Below, piece by piece: positions 20,878-32,349 of a stretch of DNA of 60,021 nucleotides; positions within the stretch are counted from its first letter, which is position 1, and the number at the start of each line of letters is the position of its first letter. The notes beneath the pieces are model-generated. The model made no database searches. It saw only the letters and a program-made list of their open reading frames with translations, and was not told the DNA's origin. The translations under genes were made by a program, and so were the position numbers. The DNA is from Chara braunii (taxonomy: Eukaryota; Streptophyta; Charophyceae; Charales; Characeae): contig BFEA01000034.1 of assembly GCA_003427395.1 (NCBI GenBank), positions 4,296,461 to 4,356,481 of the forward strand. Direction: 5' to 3'.

Positions 20878-20960
20878 CAGTGACGCAGTTGTACACAAGG
20901 ATACAGCTGTACACAATGACACCGCTGTACACAGCGACACGGCTGTACCCAGTCGGTGGC
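20878..20960. repeat. 18 bp tandem repeat
   Basis: Four to five units like ACAGCTGTACACAATGAC. In the frame of the SH2-like segment they read as TAVHND-type hexapeptides. Copy B is at 38461-38543. Confidence 0.9.
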
Positions 20961-21612
20961 ACAGTCACACGCACGGTGATGCGCACCGGGAAACACTAAC
21001 GCACACTCCAGCTATGGTGGCTATGGTTGCAACTACCCTATCGCTATGATACGCTCCTTCTCTCTTGCCGCTTCGTCTTCGCATCTTGATTATACTTCTG
21101 TTTGGTACAGGGCTGCCCTNTCCATCGACCCTGAGTGTCCATGGTACTTGCCTGATTAAGCCCGGACTGACCAAGAAGGTACCATTGATTGCATGGGGGT
21201 GTACAACTGACACAATACAATTGCGTTGCTAAAAACAAGCTCATACATCTACATAGACCTTCGATTGAAACAGACAGACAGACGGAGAATCCGGGCCAAA
21301 CTGTCTGAGTCAGACAAACCGGGGAACATAGACCATGACATATACNAAGGAACGCAAACTGTGACATATACTGTAGGACACAAGCTGTAACATACAGGGT
21401 AAGACAGACTATGATGCACCCAAATGTTGTGATGCACGGAAAGACCGAATCACTCAGACGTATGACGCACATTGACACGTACAGTAAAACACAGAGATGC
21501 CTACACACATAGAGCAAGAGAAAGAGAGAGAAGGAAGATGATAGAAAAGTGGTGATGCCACGAGATGTGTACCTCGACTTGGTAGTGGGCAACATGGTCG
21601 ACATCATGCATT

Positions 21613-21632
21613 GTTTTTTTTTTTTTTTTTTA
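21613..21632. repeat. Poly-T run, possible minus-strand poly(A) tail
   Basis: About 20 T preceded by GATGTCGACATCATGCATTG-type unique sequence. It could be the tail of a retroposed sequence on the minus strand, but no head or target site duplication was identified. Confidence 0.4.
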
Positions 21633-21935
21633 TAGGAGCCAGGGGTTGCGTAGTCTGTTCGCGAACCAGTAGTAGCAGCACGACAATATCCTGGGCGCCG
21701 ATCGCTCAGTAGAAGAAAAGCCCTGATATACGTGTTGGATGGAGCAAGGGGAAGGCTTCCATTGTCAACTCGATGAAGTATTCGGATTTCGATTAATATA
21801 ACATCAGTGCATTACTACTCTCTGGTCAGAGTAGGACTTCCTGACTTTCAAGGGGATCTCACCGTCTGCAATCTGTCCTTCCGCTGTTCACCATTGCCCT
21901 ACGTCATTATTGTTATTACTATTATTATTCTGAAA

Positions 21936-21974
<39 letters not shown>

Positions 21975-22308
21975 TTGTGTCGTTATTCTGATTGTATCAT
22001 TAGGCATCATATAGAGCCAGAGAAAGAGAGTATGGGGCGTTGGAGAGGAGGGAGAAACTATTATGGTGCTCACCTCCTCCATCCTCCTCCGTACTTGTCT
22101 TTGTGTGGTCTCTTAAATACATGCCTTCTCGACTTTATTGATTAGGATCTGATCCCCGTTGAGTTAACCATGACCTCAGCTAACCCTAAGAGTCAGCAAT
22201 CGATTGCATGAGTTGTATATGACCAGTGACAGGGCGATTGCGGGAGCTCTGCCGGAGTTCAGGTGGAACTCTGGAGACAGGGAACAGCAAGGTATGTGTA
22301 CTTCAACA

Positions 22309-22333
22309 TAAACCCTAAAACCTAAACCCTAAA
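22309..22333. repeat. Short interstitial plant-type telomere-like repeat
   Basis: Three imperfect CCCTAAA units (AAACCCTAAAACCTAAACCC), repeated in D2 copy B at 39889-39913. Too short to be a telomere. AAACCCTA is also a plant telo-box. Confidence 0.8.
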
Positions 22334-22639
22334 TCTGTAACTTTAGGCTGCTACCTAATGACTATGTTAATGACAAGGGTACAACGATCTTGCTATGTAG
22401 GTGTTCTTTGGGGATGTGGATGCAAAGCATTGACTTCTCATACTTTTCTCTCTATATGTCACCTAACGACGATGAATATTCATTGGTTCAGCTTGTTGTG
22501 ATTGAATGCAACGGTGATGATTCTTGTCATTTAATTCTGGTCATACGCCTGATCCAATCATAAGTCCTCAAAACTAACAACGGTTCAAGGCGAGTGCCAT
22601 CAAAGGCGATATCTTGATCTGTCAATAAGACTTGTGTGG

Positions 22640-23170
22640 AGGTAAGAATAGCAGGGAAAGCATGCCTTAACTCCGATACACCTTACACTCGGTCAGTGGT
22701 AAGAGTAGTAAGGACCCTTGGACACCCGCCTTATTAAGGGCTAGCCACTGATAAGAGTAGCAGGGGAATCCTGTCTTATCATTAACTAGTCTGATATAAG
22801 AGTTGTGAGGTTTCAAGGACACTTGCCTTATCACGGATTAAACCTAACATTATTTCAGTGGTAAAAGTAAGCAAGGACTCTTGGACACCCATCTTATTGA
22901 GGGCTAGTCAGTGATAAGAGTAGCGTCGGGAATCCTGTCTTATCAGTGACTAGTCTGATATAAGAGTAGCGAGGTTTCAAGGACACCTGCCTTATCATTA
23001 AACATCCTAGCACTTAGTCAGTGATAAGAATAGCAAGGATCCTTGGACACCCGCCTTATTGAGGACTAGCAAGTGATAAGTGTAGCAGTGAAACCCTGCC
23101 TTATCAGTGACTAGACTGATATAAGAGTAGTGAGGTCTTATGGATACCTGCCTTATGAATGACTAGCCCT
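22640..23170. repeat. Tandem array of ten hairpin units in a 3x3 higher-order pattern
   Basis: Units of about 43-67 bp each begin GATAAGAGTAG (or GGTAAGA, GATATAAGAG) and end CCTTATC/TCTTATC, so each can form a small stem-loop. Three unit types alternate: one with CCTTGGACACCCGCCTTATT, one with GGGAATCCTGTCTTATC, and one with GGTTTCAAGGACACCTGCC. This triplet is repeated three times (starts about 22698, 22860 and 23021), with one degenerate leading unit. No protein frame spans it. Copy B is at 40220-40750. Confidence 0.9.
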
Positions 23171-24730
23171 AGGATAAGCCTACCGCTAAATGTGTATGGC
23201 ACACAGGGGCCAAGGCCCACTGAGTTGCCTTTGTCAAACAAAGCTCCAATAAAAAATGGAGATGTCCTGAATGGTCTGCCATACCACCTCTAACTTTCTC
23301 CACAATCTGCATTGTTCATTCCTAACCAACTATCTCTGATTCTACCGAGAAAGAATAAATGAGATCTTGCCTCAGAGAAAGACTATCCATTCATCTGATT
23401 CCTTTCCATGAGATTCTTTCCATAAGTTGGATTGATGATGTGATCATGTGTGTTGGGAGAAGGAAAGAACTCAGACAGGATAATCCCCAAAAAAGGGATA
23501 AGAATGAGATAGTGAAGAGAATGTGGAGAATTACTGCGACAATAAAAGGGTAGTGAACTATTATTCACTACTTTACGCAGAAGGGCAACAACCCAAACAA
23601 TTAGTTAAGGATAAAGAGTCAGACAAAAGACACAGAGTCTAGAAGGAACTTTCTAGATCTCAGTTAGGAAGAGAGATTTTAAAATTCTCTTGGACTGTGT
23701 TGTGTCTACATGTTTCGACACTTCGGAGAACTTACGGGGAATCCGTAAGAGTAGCAATTTTGTTATCTCTGGATAACAGGTCGGTAGAACTCCGACTCAA
23801 CTTCCACCCATGGCTTGGCACCCACACCTAAGACAAGACCTAAGAAGGGAACAGATAAATCTTCCCCCTGTATCTATGCCTAAATTGTCAAAATCACACT
23901 CAGGAGTCTTCAAAATGTGTGGGGCTGGGGTAAAATGGAGTCAGGGTTAGGAAGGAATGTTGTTTTCAAGGGTTTGGGGNGTGAGTGGNATGCTATGAAT
24001 GGATTAAAGGTTGACGCTTNTAGCGCATTTTGTGTCTGCATTTGTATGNGTGTATGTTGTTTCTTGCACTTGCACAGNTGTTGGACACTTGTGCTGTCTT
24101 CTGAGTTTGGGATCGTCTGAGAAATTCGGGCAAAGGGACACGACAATTGTGAAAGTGAGGTCCACCGCTCAGTCAGTTCCCCTGATTTACATACATATCT
24201 GTATATATATATATATACTTGTGGATGGGATCGTAGGCCAGTCGGTACCTGGGAAGTCATTCTGTTTGGGACTTCTTTTGAAAAGAATGAGAGATCACTA
24301 AGGGTTCGACTCTGACATTTTTCATAAGGTCAACAAAGGGAACATAAAGTCATTGTCATAGTTAGCTAAGCGTGGAAGACTGTCCAAGAAGTCGACCTGA
24401 TTAGATAGTCGGTCCTGAGAGTTAGCAGCTCGGGGCTCGACATACGGGTCAATCTTAAGGTGTTTTACCGCGAGTATGCCTATGCTACGGCGATTGAGAA
24501 AACGCCCTCGGCTGACCTACCTCTGCGATTGCATGTAAAAGCCTTCGCACGTGGGTTACCTCGCGGGTTCCCTAACCTGTCGTAGGGAGTCGCGAGAGGT
24601 ATAGCACGCGCGCACGGTCGAAGTGGTGTTTTCGTAAAGGGTGACAAAAGATACTCCTACGTGACACGACCCTGAGGTCCAACACCCAAAACTTTACTTT
24701 ACATCTGGGTGTGGGACCGCCGCGCGCGAC
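23171..24730. other. D2 right part, no gene recognised
   Basis: Unique-looking AT-rich sequence with many Ns at 23980-24078. A frame at 23359-23553 is conserved with copy B only because the copies are near identical. 24470-24620 is a plus-oriented family F fragment (compare 42015-42240). Confidence 0.6.
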
Positions 24731-24734
24731 AGGT

Positions 24735-25000
24735 GGCGCTGTTGTCGGGGACCTTCGGTTGCCTGCCGGGGTCCTATGTGAACGGACCTGGGTTTGGTAA
24801 ATTGGAGTCCTCGCTAGACGACAACCTTTAATTGTCAGTATGATTATCATTATTAATACAAGATGTCCACCATCAACGGGTTAACCCGTTGCCGGGGATC
24901 TCGCTTCCTAGCCGAGGTCCTCAGTGAACGAACTCGGGTTTGGTAAGTCGATGATCTTGGCAAAACGACAACTCTAACCTACTTACTGGGATATAGTTTG
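24735..25000. repeat. Tandem pair of about 140 bp
   Basis: 24742-24830 and 24888-24975 share TTGCCGGGGATC/GTTGTCGGGGACC, a GTCCT..GTGAACG stretch, GGGTTTGGTAA and CGACAACCTT-type ends, with moderate identity. Confidence 0.7.
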
Positions 25001-26640
25001 ATCAAGGATTCTGAGTAGGGATTACGTAAGAATGGTCATTGCATATAAACCACTTAGGGATTTATAGGATATAATAGGTTCTATGAACAAATAGGTGGTA
25101 CAAGTAAGGCGACTGTCGATGAAAACTTGTGACAAGGATCGCCCTGGAGAGTAAAAGGATAAGTATTCCATTGACAGTAACCTGAGGTTGTCTAGAATCT
25201 TTCAAAGATCGACGGTATTGGGTCAGATAAAGGCTCTATCGTCTAACTATTGTCCTCACATTAATGAGACACCCAAAGGCCGTGGGACTAGTACTGGGAA
25301 AGGAAGGAGCGGAAGGTAAGAGAAGACCACTGAGAGACCTATAGATTTGACCAAAGAGTGGGCGGATTGGAAGAAGGGAGACGAACGGCTAGAGAAGGAG
25401 GAAGAGGGGGTAAGGGCGCGCAGGCTTCAGGACGAGTGGCGCGAACGTACCCCGTCCCGGAAAAAAGATGACTTATTATTCATTCAAGTTACGACGCGTC
25501 TCCTCCATGTTTTGGGCCACCTAGCCGTCCTCACTTTGGACCTTATCCACCGCCTTCTTTCTCTGCTCAGGATCGGCAATTAACCATCCTTCCTCACTTC
25601 TGCCAACCAGAGTTCCAGTCAACACCTCATGTTCCTGATCCTCCTGTCGTCTCAATCCGCATCATTCGACCGTAGATTGTGCATCTCCTTTATGATGTTC
25701 TTGCTATGTCAACCAGGGATTTACAAGTTGATCTCCTACTTGCTGTACAAGAAAATTATATGGAGCATTGAGTAAGCATTTAAGAGAGTCGGGGGTTCAC
25801 AGGTGAAGGAGTTAAAGATAGGCAGGTGTAGTAAGAAAGGATGTCAGGATTTCTAGGGGAGTGACCCTAGGAGGTGAGGATAGGTGAAAGTTACGTGTGG
25901 TACTTATTGTCAGTTAGTAGAGTCCGGTGATCTAGCTAGGAAATAAAAGTTGAAGTAGGTGGTAATATGTTAATTTAAGCATGTATCGAACTAGAAACTT
26001 GAAGTGTAAGATAAGTGAGATGGGGGATAGATGAACAGTAGAGGTGGATTGAATACGTGATTCATGCACGTGAATTGACTCATTTAGACTTTTGTTCGTC
26101 TGAGGGTTGTACTTGCGAGCAAAGTTACGGGTGAAGGCCTGATTAATCAGAAATCTGGCAGATCCGCAAAAGGAGAGGCGAACAGAATAGATAGAACAAC
26201 TTATTATGCTGACTCTAGTTGCAAGAAGAGACACATAATCCTAAGTGTAGTCAATAAGACAGTGAGGAAGTAGGTGTAAAACCATCTTGTTTATGTTCAA
26301 CTTATTCAGGCATGAGGATAGTTGCTTAAACTCATCCACCCTGGATCATCTACTTGAATACACCCAGTTGAATCTAAGCGCTTAAATTCATTCTCGTAAG
26401 GCCATTCAATTCAGTTATCCACTTAAAATTATTCATTCATGTCAGTCTATCTGAGGTAAGCTTATTTTAATACTATCCACGTAAAATTATCTATCTGATG
26501 CATTTTATTCATGGTTAATTACTTAAGTTGTGTATCTGAGTTTATTTATTTTTGGACTGTGCGCTTAAATCTATCCGTCTGAGCTAAGCAAACTTCACTA
26601 TTCATCTGTATTTTGAGCTCGTTTGTTTGGATTGCTCTCC
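25001..26640. other. No confident gene
   Basis: A plus frame at 25347-25583 is highly charged (Glu/Arg/Lys). An overlapping frame is proline-rich and followed by another reading IVHLLYDVLAMSTRDLQVDL. This might be an old gag-like or host exon remnant, but I recognise no family. The rest is AT-rich without visible repeats. Confidence 0.4.
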
Positions 26641-27025
26641 TTATAATGGATAGAGAAGCTACACAAAATCCACGTCCGACGAGGGTTCAAGGGTGAATGG
26701 AGTGACCGACTCATTGGGAGAAGAAATTCTCTCAAGAGGTAGTCAATGTGTAGAGTCTATCCTTGGGTGGAGTTACAATCCAAAGTTATCCTTTCCGTGG
26801 ACAGATGGCTTGAAGGAGTTATAAATCCGTCTTCTAAGGTAGTAGTGAGACCCGCGCCAGAAATATGTTCCTGGTCCATAGTGGGGTGTTGTCACCTGAC
26901 CCTTTGGGGAAATGGTGACTACATTACTACTGAGAAGGAGGAAAATGTTTGAACCTTGTTAGATTATGGTCTATAATGGAGGCAACCACTGCATTTCTCC
27001 TCACAAAACAAATTGTGATTGGTTT

Positions 27026-27165
27026 ATGGAGTTTGCACCTATTTGTGTGTATTTGGTCATTAGTTTACTACTTTCTTTGATCTTAATTGACCTTTCTTTC
27101 TTATTTGCTTCTTCATCCAGCCTAACTTATCCGGAAAAACTGTCAGCTTACGAATGTGGTTTTGA
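27026..27165 (+). pseudogene. nad3: nad3 exon 1, truncated NADH dehydrogenase subunit 3
   Basis: ATG at 27026 opens MEFAPICVYLVISLLLSLIL, then FLFASSSSLTYPEKLSAYEC and GF. This is the N-terminal 46 codons of complex I subunit ND3, including the first membrane helix and the conserved YPEKLSAYECGF matrix loop. Homology stops after coding base 140 (GA of the Asp/Glu codon). I recall this as the insertion site of the plant/charophyte group II intron nad3i140. What follows (27166 onward, GGGCGGTCGTAAGGT, then GTGCGACC) looks like intron 5' sequence, but the intron never reaches exon 2: atp4 begins 210 bp later. ND3 is normally about 118 residues, so this copy cannot make the full subunit unless trans-spliced. 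Confidence 0.88.
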
Positions 27166-27375
27166 GGGCGGTCGTAAGGTCACCTATAGTTATAAAAGTG
27201 TGCGACCGAACTTCACACTAAGGGCATATGACTTACCTTCAATTGGCAACAGTAGAAAAAACAAAGCATGCCATAAAAGCACATTCATCGGGCACTTCGT
27301 GCCTGGAGCTGTGATGCAAGCCCCCTGAGCAACGTAGGCTTTTAGAGTCTGGACAAAGAAGAAAGAAAAATCAGA
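27166..27375 (+). other. Putative fragment of nad3 group II intron plus atp4 leader
   Basis: Begins exactly at nad3 base 140 and contains GTGCGACCGAACTTC (similar to a group II 5' end) and a hairpin GGGCACTTCGTGCC. No domain V (GAGC...GTTC stem) is found, so only the 5' part of an intron can be present. The frame runs open through it to 27328 by chance. Confidence 0.5.
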
Positions 27376-27921
27376 ATGCGTGAATTCGTTCTATTTGACA
27401 ATTTACTATTCAGTGTGCTAAGTTCAAAACAAATTTTACTTTATAATGAAGAAATTCTAGTAGCTTTTAGTTTTGTGGGTTTTGTTTTATTTAGTCAAAA
27501 AACTTTTGGCGAAACTTTCAAGGCTACTTTTGAAGCAAGAAGCGAATCTGTTGTTTCGNAATTACAACAACTCATGAGTTCTCAAGAGGCTCTGCTGTCA
27601 GAGTTCTTGAAACAACATGAATTACGTAGTATTNGTTTGCGTTCAAGTACGCAAATGATTGGAGAATCATGAGTAAATGATATGATTACACGCTGCGCAC
27701 CAAATTGCAAACAAACCGTGCAAGCAGTCTTATGTCAACAAATGGAACAAAAGTTCAAAACACTGTTGACTTTTCAAGTTCATTCTCCCATTCATTTACA
27801 GGCCTCGCTAGAGGCTTGTTTTCGCGAAACTGTTTGTGACGAATTTCGCTTTTCAAAACTGCGAAAACATCAGTCAAAACTAGTTCAACAAAGCATTTTA
27901 TTACTGGCTGCAAGGAGGTAG
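27376..27921 (+). pseudogene. atp4: atp4 (ymf39), ATP synthase Fo subunit b, one in-frame stop
   Basis: 182 triplets read as plant mitochondrial ATP synthase peripheral-stalk subunit b (orf25/YMF39). Features in order are a short N-terminus, [20 protein letters not shown] with the membrane helix, [25 protein letters not shown], then TGA at 27670-27672, then in the same frame [20 protein letters not shown] and a C-terminus ending [20 protein letters not shown] plus R. Length apart from the stop matches the family (about 180-190 residues). The single stop at codon 99 is the only disruption. It fits a nuclear pseudogene. U-to-C editing of TGA to CGA would be an alternative only in a mitochondrial transcript. 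N at 27559 and 27634 hide two codons. Confidence 0.9.
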
Positions 27922-28140
27922 GGGGTGATTCCCCAACTATCTTTGTGTCAAGTGGGTTCATCATCACGAGAAGGGATAGGCCATCCTAGAAACGTGTGCG
28001 GTGAGGTTGTCTACTAATTGACCAGAGTTTGCAAAAAACAGATATTGGAATCGGAGGGTGAAGCAGTGAGGCTTGGTCCTTGAGCGGGGCTCATGAGTCT
28101 AAGATGTTATCCCTTTAGAGGATTACACTGCCCCTTGACA

Positions 28141-29757
28141 CAATATACTCCTGTCAAAGCTCAGGGAGTAGAACGTAGTACTCTCGTCATTTTGCATCCT
28201 AAAGCATTTATCATAAAATTTTTTTTTTTTACTATAGGATGACTATGGCCTATGATCGTAACAGATACTATAAGTTTTTCATCATTATCAATGCATGCAT
28301 ATGCTTATTAAGCTTGTCTCCTTGCTGCTAAAATTATTTACATACTCAAGTATTATAACTAATGCATTACTATCGCAATGTACTATTATGACCTGTTTGA
28401 ATGATCTTAGGCGTTTGGAAGTTAGCAATGGTAGTAAGGTATAGTTTAAAATTTACCTTTCGGAAAGGATATAGTAGGAAGGAGAGACTCTGCAAAGTGA
28501 TGAGAGGTTTTACTAGGCGTTTATCTATGTGAGCAGGACCTCGAGATAGCAGAAAAAACACACTTCAGAGACGATTGTGAGATGTTTGCCAGATATATTA
28601 AGGCAAGGATGACTGAGTTTGAAGCACAAGGGAGGTTGATTGCCAACGCTAGACAGACAATCCCCGGGACATCCAAGGGGGACAGAGTAGAACTTCATCA
28701 GGTACTGGGGTTGGATAGCACCTTCATAGTCTAGAGAGAAGTGGAGATATGAATTCCTAGATGAATTAAGGTGTTTGTTGAGTAAGAGAGAACATGGATA
28801 AGTAGAGTGCAGTCTTAAATGAAGACAATTTTTTTCTCCTTGAGAGTTTTTGATAGGATAAAGGTTTAGAGTAGATGATAGTATAAGAAAATACATGGAT
28901 ATTTTGAGGATAAGTATGAGGGAGAGAGAGATGAGTCGGAAGTCTGACGCATTATAATATTTTTTATATTTATATATGTATCCAAAGGGGATGAGCTGGT
29001 GACCACAAACACTTTCACATTGGGAGTGAATCCTTGTCTATGGTTTGAGTATTTTTCTGAGTCAATATCTCCCTTTGTCTATCACTATTGGACTCATTTG
29101 AGACCTAGAGATGGTGGCAGAGGAACGGGTGAATCTGAATTTCATGAGAAAGTTTGATGAGTTTGTGAAACTTCAAAAGCTGGATTGATTGTACATTTCT
29201 TGTTTGATACCATGCTACGACATGGATAGACTTCTTTGAGTCTTATCAATTCTGTTGCAGAAATTTTTTTTGGCAATCTCTATGAAAGTGATGTTTTTTT
29301 TTTTGGAGTCTGACAAGCAAAGAGTCAATAAAAGTTTATTTAAAAAATAATGGTTATATATATATATATATAATGGTTATAAAATGACCCCGAGGTGCGT
29401 GCCTCACCGAGCTGTGATCAAAGACTTGGAGGGCACAACCCTGAGCGGCAGCCTGACGAATGCTCAATTTATTAAAAATTCTCATTTATTTGGTTTATTT
29501 AAAGCATCGTTCATCCACCTCAATGGTTAACCTGAGGGCATAAATTACCAAACCTATGGTGGAAAATTGGCATCGTTGGGACGTAACTCCCAGCGTGGGC
29601 TGCTGACCTAGCATAACCAGGCAGCGGACCCTTCGACTATGGCCTCGAAGAGAAACTAGAGGGGAGACCTCCCCAATGAAGGGGTCTATTCAGGTGGATG
29701 TCGAAGGGGTCGAGATTAGAAAATTTTAAAGATAGGATGAATATCCCATCGTTGCGA
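28141..29757. other. No gene recognised
   Basis: AT-rich, with a poly-T run (28219-28230) and a short TA tract flanked by TAATGGTTATA direct repeats (29348-29381). 29380-29640 is GC-richer and looks repeat-derived (CGTTGGGACGTAACTCCCAG), but has no partner in this window. Confidence 0.5.
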
Positions 29758-29838
29758 AACCAACGAGGGTAGCCACCGATAAGCAACCAACGAGGGTAGC
29801 CACCGATAAGCAACCAACGAGGGTAGCCACCGATAAGC
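29758..29838. repeat. 27 bp tandem repeat, three perfect copies
   Basis: Three identical units containing AACCAACGAGGGTAGCCACC and GATAAGC. On the minus strand they read as a 9-residue repeat (WLLIGGYPR) in a short frame, with no evidence of coding. Confidence 0.97.
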
Positions 29839-30160
29839 AACAACGTGATGGGCCGCGGCTCTGGCCTGATCAGCAGGACTATGGTGGGTCATGATGGAGA
29901 CCGTTGTCCTCCTGTATTAGGCTTCGGGCAGGACGACAGACAACTTTGGATTGTCATATCAAGAGTTGAACACCCAAGGTCTCGGTTAGGACCCGCGTTT
30001 GACGGGTTGAGTTCGTACGCGAACACCGGTCCTAAAAACAACCAACGAATACCTGGACCAAAGACTAAGGGTATGGGGGAAGGAAAGGTGCGTTGTCATA
30101 CTTAACTATTTCATGTACTGTAGTACAGATCAAGTATCCCCACTTCCAGTCATTATTTTT

Positions 30161-30192
30161 TATGTGGGAGACCCGGGTTAAAATCCCGGCAG
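30161..30192 (+). other. tRNA T-arm-like remnant
   Basis: GAGACCCGGGTTAAAATCCC followed by GGCAG resembles the T-arm of a Gly-type tRNA with TTA in place of TTC. No D-arm or anticodon arm could be found upstream, so it is at most a fragment. Confidence 0.3.
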
Positions 30193-30345
30193 TAATAATG
30201 AAAAGTAAGGTGACGACGTCAATCCTGAAACCACATTTCATTCTAGGATTCGGATTTGACGATTTGCTTGTCGGATAACACCTTTATGTGCATATAGTTC
30301 TCCGAGCGACGGGGACGTCGCTTAATGAGGTATGGGATACTGTCA

Positions 30346-31383
30346 GACAAAATACCCTTACAAGGGTATTTTGCCATGTCTTTGCATTAGACACGGTGAC
30401 GGCATCGGCTACCATGACGGAGCCACTCTGTAATAGAAAGGGTGTGCACGCTTGAGCGTGACACTCGAAACGAATTCCTCGGTCATTGAGGACGGGGCAA
30501 AATCGGTGAGAAAATTTCGTTAAGTATGCGCGCGCGTTGTTATCACGCACGCTGTAAAAGGTTAGGATATGCAGTAATACCCTTCGACTGAAGAGGTTGA
30601 GGGGTCGATAGAGTTGATGTTATGACGAGTAGATCTACGATATACGCTGAGACTTAATCGTCAGTACATTAGTCATAATAAACTAATATGCGCCCCGGTC
30701 GTACGACCGGTGCAATTATTAGTGTATAGTCATCGGGGTTGAGGTAGCGCCTCGATTGTTGACATTTGCACGAGCAGTACCTTTATCTTTAATAGTGCAC
30801 CGTAAGCGGGGTTGAGGCTCTAGCTCAACCTCCCGTAGGTAGAAAGGGAGTCGCCCCTTGAGAGGTGACTTCCTGACCACATGACTACCCTAGCGACCGG
30901 TGCCTTCGTCCCTCTGCGGAGGGAGACACCATTGCAAGTTATGATATCGTCCGCACGGGGTCTAATAGACTGAGACTACTTGACCTAGTACCCGCCTACC
31001 TAACGATACTGGACCTCTAAAAATGCCAACTTTTGTTTTCTTCTGCTCGGCCTCGAGTACCCGGCACAATTACCCCTACCTTAGTGTAGGCATGGTCTTA
31101 TCCGTCACTTGTGTGTTTTCCCCGCGGCAACCTTCAATGTCTCAGCCGCAGGTAAGTACCCGCCTTCGGGCCTACCGGTCAACCAAGTGCCCTTGCGGGA
31201 CACACACACGCTCAAGCCGACAGACACTTGGACAGGCACGCTGAATAACAAGTGCTCACGCACTGACTCTAAAACGAGTTCGGGCCATTGGGCGGACTGA
31301 GCCTTACTACCTTACATATATCTGAGCTGCCTTACTTTTACCTGAAGTGGAAGCTAGCTTGGTAGATTTAGGTGTAGATTGAC
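30346..31383. repeat. Duplicated block D1, copy B
   Basis: Partner of 13178-14215 with scattered base changes and no large indel, starting at the palindrome 30348-30373. Its left flank (30200-30345) is unrelated to the family F sequence that flanks copy A, so the palindrome end is a real breakpoint of the block. Confidence 0.9.
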
Positions 31384-31469
31384 AAGTGGGAGATACAGGG
31401 ATTGTGGCCTACAGCCCTTCTGAGCTAGGTTCCTTTTGAAAGGAGGCTCCTCTTTTATTTACCCGTGTT

Positions 31470-31498
31470 CGGTAGGCCGGGACTCGAACCCACGACCT
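31470..31498 (-). other. tRNA 3'-half-like fragment
   Basis: The minus strand reads GGTCGTGGGTTCGAGTCCCG then GCCTA, a good T-arm with TTCGAGT loop and acceptor-like tail. No box A or D-arm is present at the right distance. Possible relic of a tRNA, a SINE head or a primer binding site. Confidence 0.4.
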
Positions 31499-31648
31499 TC
31501 GAATTAGGAGTTAGTTGTTGTTAGAAGGTTAGTTGGAACGTGAACCTCTGTTGTAACAGGGGTCGCCACTTGGCAGCCTAGGGTAGTTAGCAGTTAGATT
31601 TCTTTGTTTTCTTTATTTCTTTATTATCTTTAAAGATTAGATTCCTTC

Positions 31649-31691
<43 letters not shown>

Positions 31692-32308
31692 TTTATTCCC
31701 TGTTTTTCTTTTGATCAGTAGCTCTTTTTGGTTGTCTGTTTTGATGAATCTGTCGCGAGATTCGCGACGGATTCATCGAAAGGCATCCCGATACACCGCG
31801 AGTATCGGCTCGAAGTCGATAGGGCCGCTCGATAGGGGCTCACAACCGCGAGAGCAAGCGGACGCGAGGGGGAGATGGCCGCGCGGTAGGAAGAAGGAGC
31901 GAGCGCGGGCGTGAGCAGGACAGTGAAGGAGAACCGCGCAGAGGTAGCGCGGGTTAGTAGGAAGTGCGCGCGGGAAGAAGAGCGCAGCGAGAAGGGGGAA
32001 GTAGAGGAGAATGAGTGAGGAGTGGGGAGCCGTGAAAATGGTGAGAGATAGGAGGAGATGGAGTGCAGCAAGGAAGAGAAAGTCACGCGGAGGGGTAGCG
32101 CACACGAGTAAGGGAGTAGACAGCGATGCGCGATGGCATCAATGATGGTAACGATGTTAGTAGTAATAGTGACGAAGGAGTAGAAGGAGAAAAGAAGAAG
32201 AAGGGAGAGAATGTAGGAGGAGGAGATGCGCAAACGGCTGCCGGCTCGCACGCGACGGGGGTAGATTGTTTAATTATCGATCTTGAACGAGGAATGCTTA
32301 GTAAGTGT

Positions 32309-32349
<41 letters not shown>

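Larger units (their letters stand above)
16087..24730. repeat. Duplicated block D2, copy A (partner 33670-42340)
   Basis: About 8.6 kb direct duplication, offset 17583 up to about 21900 and 17580 after. From 16087 to about 21790 I see no true differences, including TTA, TA and GATA tract lengths, and an N at 20316 recurs at the equivalent base 37899. Small differences appear at 21930-22220 and 23756-24730, ending with indels near 24430 and 24570. Five further Ns in 23980-24078 and those at 21120 and 21346 are called bases in copy B. Confidence 0.97.
26960..28140 (+). other. Nuclear mitochondrial DNA insert (nad3 exon 1 - intron fragment - atp4)
   Basis: Two plant-type mitochondrial genes occur side by side on the plus strand amid nuclear repeats, with nad3 truncated and atp4 carrying an in-frame stop. 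Flanks at 26640-26960 and 27922-28140 (with GTGTGCGGTGAGGTTG, a group II intron-like 5' motif) may also be mitochondrial. Two Ns inside atp4 (27559 and 27634) fit conflict between nuclear and abundant organelle reads. Insertion, not a mitochondrial contig, is inferred from the surrounding SINE-, MITE- and exon-bearing nuclear sequence. Confidence 0.85.

Noticed and set aside
21151-21170. Second SH2-like FLVR motif (TCLIKPG)
   Set aside because: Explained by a short DNA repeat (TGCCTGAT.AAGCC) of the first site, and the rest of an SH2 domain is absent.
22309-22333. CCCTAAA units as a telomere or chromosome end
   Set aside because: Only about three imperfect units, internal to a duplicated block.
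29758-29838. Three equal repeats as a CRISPR array
   Set aside because: The 27 bp units are directly adjacent without spacers, in a eukaryotic genome.
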